From: Rectinema sp003452735
Lineage (GTDB): Bacteria; Spirochaetota; Spirochaetia; Treponematales; Rectinemataceae
DNA: 24,250 bases
Assembly: GCA_035415815.1 (NCBI GenBank)
Contig: DAOOGR010000021.1
Span: forward strand, 1 to 24,250
Direction: 5' to 3'
Part shown: positions 23,883 through 24,250 of the stretch, one piece after another
Layout: every line of letters begins with the position of its first letter
How positions within the stretch are numbered: position 1 is the stretch's first letter
Notes under the pieces: model-generated
Databases searched by the model: none
What the model saw: the letters and a program-made list of their open reading frames with translations, nothing else
Told to the model about the DNA's origin: nothing
Position numbers and translations under genes: made by a program

Positions 23883-24250
23883 TTTGCTGACTCCTTGAGA
23901 GTAGACGCTGTAAGTTCTTCTGCTTCGAGCTTCTCGAGCTGCAACTCCAGATGACAGCGATCATGAGCTTCTTTTTCTATGTCTCTATATGTGCCAAGGC
24001 GAATCATCATTCCATCCCAATCAACAAGATGAGCATCGAATTCAGGTCCATCTACACATACGAATTTGGTCTTTCCGCCAATAGATACACGGCAACCTCC
24101 ACACATGCCTGTACCATCGAGCATAATGGTGTTGAGAGAGGCCAGCGTTTTGATGCCATAAGGCCTGGTTGTCTCTGCACAGAATTTCATCATGATGGGT
24201 GGGCCTATGGCGACTACCAAATCCGGTGGTGGGTCTCTCCTACAGAGCTC
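23879..24250 (-). CDS. nfnA: NfnA-type ferredoxin-NADP reductase subunit (5' end outside window)
   Basis: The C-terminal 123 residues of a ferredoxin-NADP reductase-like protein; the frame is open to the window edge, so the FAD-binding N-terminal part is missing. The visible part has PDLVVAIGPPIMMKFCAETT of the NAD-binding domain and the [2Fe-2S] region DGTGMCGGCRVSIGG with KFVCVDGPEFDAHLVD. These match the small subunit of NfnAB and related SudB and dihydroorotate dehydrogenase electron-transfer subunits. The stop overlaps the nfnB ATG by 4 nt, suggesting equal production of a two-subunit complex. Confidence 0.88.
   Translation of the reverse strand, partial: ELCRRDPPPDLVVAIGPPIMMKFCAETTRPYGIKTLASLNTIMLDGTGMCGGCRVSIGGKTKFVCVDGPEFDAHLVDWDGMMIRLGTYRDIEKEAHDRCHLELQLEKLEAEELTASTLKESAK

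Noticed and set aside
1..24250. Search for CRISPR arrays, tRNA/rRNA genes, phage or defence systems and insertion sequences
   Set aside because: None found by eye; no regularly spaced repeats, no tRNA-like cloverleaf and no transposase, nuclease or toxin-antitoxin signatures.

Overview
The window looks like a chromosomal piece of a free-living or host-associated spirochaete (Spirochaetota, Treponema/Rectinema-like). The main reason is the long N-terminally anchored coiled-coil protein at 11785-13185, which fits the spirochaete-specific SpiroCoCo family. The kinase-less PASTA protein and loosely defined lipoprotein signals agree with this. It is a draft scaffold: 100 Ns sit at 17675-17774. Almost every gene is on the minus strand; only the coiled-coil gene is on the plus strand. 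No tRNA, rRNA, CRISPR array, insertion sequence or phage gene was seen.

Layout, left to right. (1) 1-1172: the first 11 codons of acetate kinase (ackA) with its own promoter, then a two-gene set for a di-heme cytochrome b561-type membrane protein and an exported DOMON heme protein. (2) 1282-10739: a tightly packed, partly translationally coupled minus-strand block, read in the order def, fmt, PASTA protein, tail-anchored RMD1/DUF155-like protein, GH2 glycosidase, family-4 uracil-DNA glycosylase, priA. It mixes translation, envelope, sugar and DNA-repair functions. (3) 10829-13893: a DUF192 lipoprotein whose promoter is overlaid by a tandem palindromic repeat, rpsU (ribosomal protein S21) apparently starting at ATT, the divergent coiled-coil gene, and deoD converging on it with 3 bp between stop codons. 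(4) 14073-16798: an unrecognised lipoprotein, an exported L,D-transpeptidase-like protein and a histidine phosphatase. (5) 16815-20913: an ABC importer of the ferric iron/2-aminoethylphosphonate type. It has a binding protein followed by a strong terminator, then an ATPase with its own promoter, then one double-length permease that the assembly has artificially broken. (6) 20988-24250: a HAD phosphatase, an exported TPR protein and the nfnB-nfnA pair (NADPH/NADH/ferredoxin transhydrogenase), with nfnA running off the right edge.

Working together: AckA and NfnAB point to a fermentative metabolism that balances NADH, NADPH and ferredoxin. The DOMON/b561 pair suggests an additional transmembrane electron outlet. 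The observations most worth following are the split DOMON/b561 heme pair, the apparent ATT start of rpsU, the tandem operator-like repeat on the DUF192 promoter, and the false gap inside the fused permease, whose flanks are an exact 55-bp overlap.
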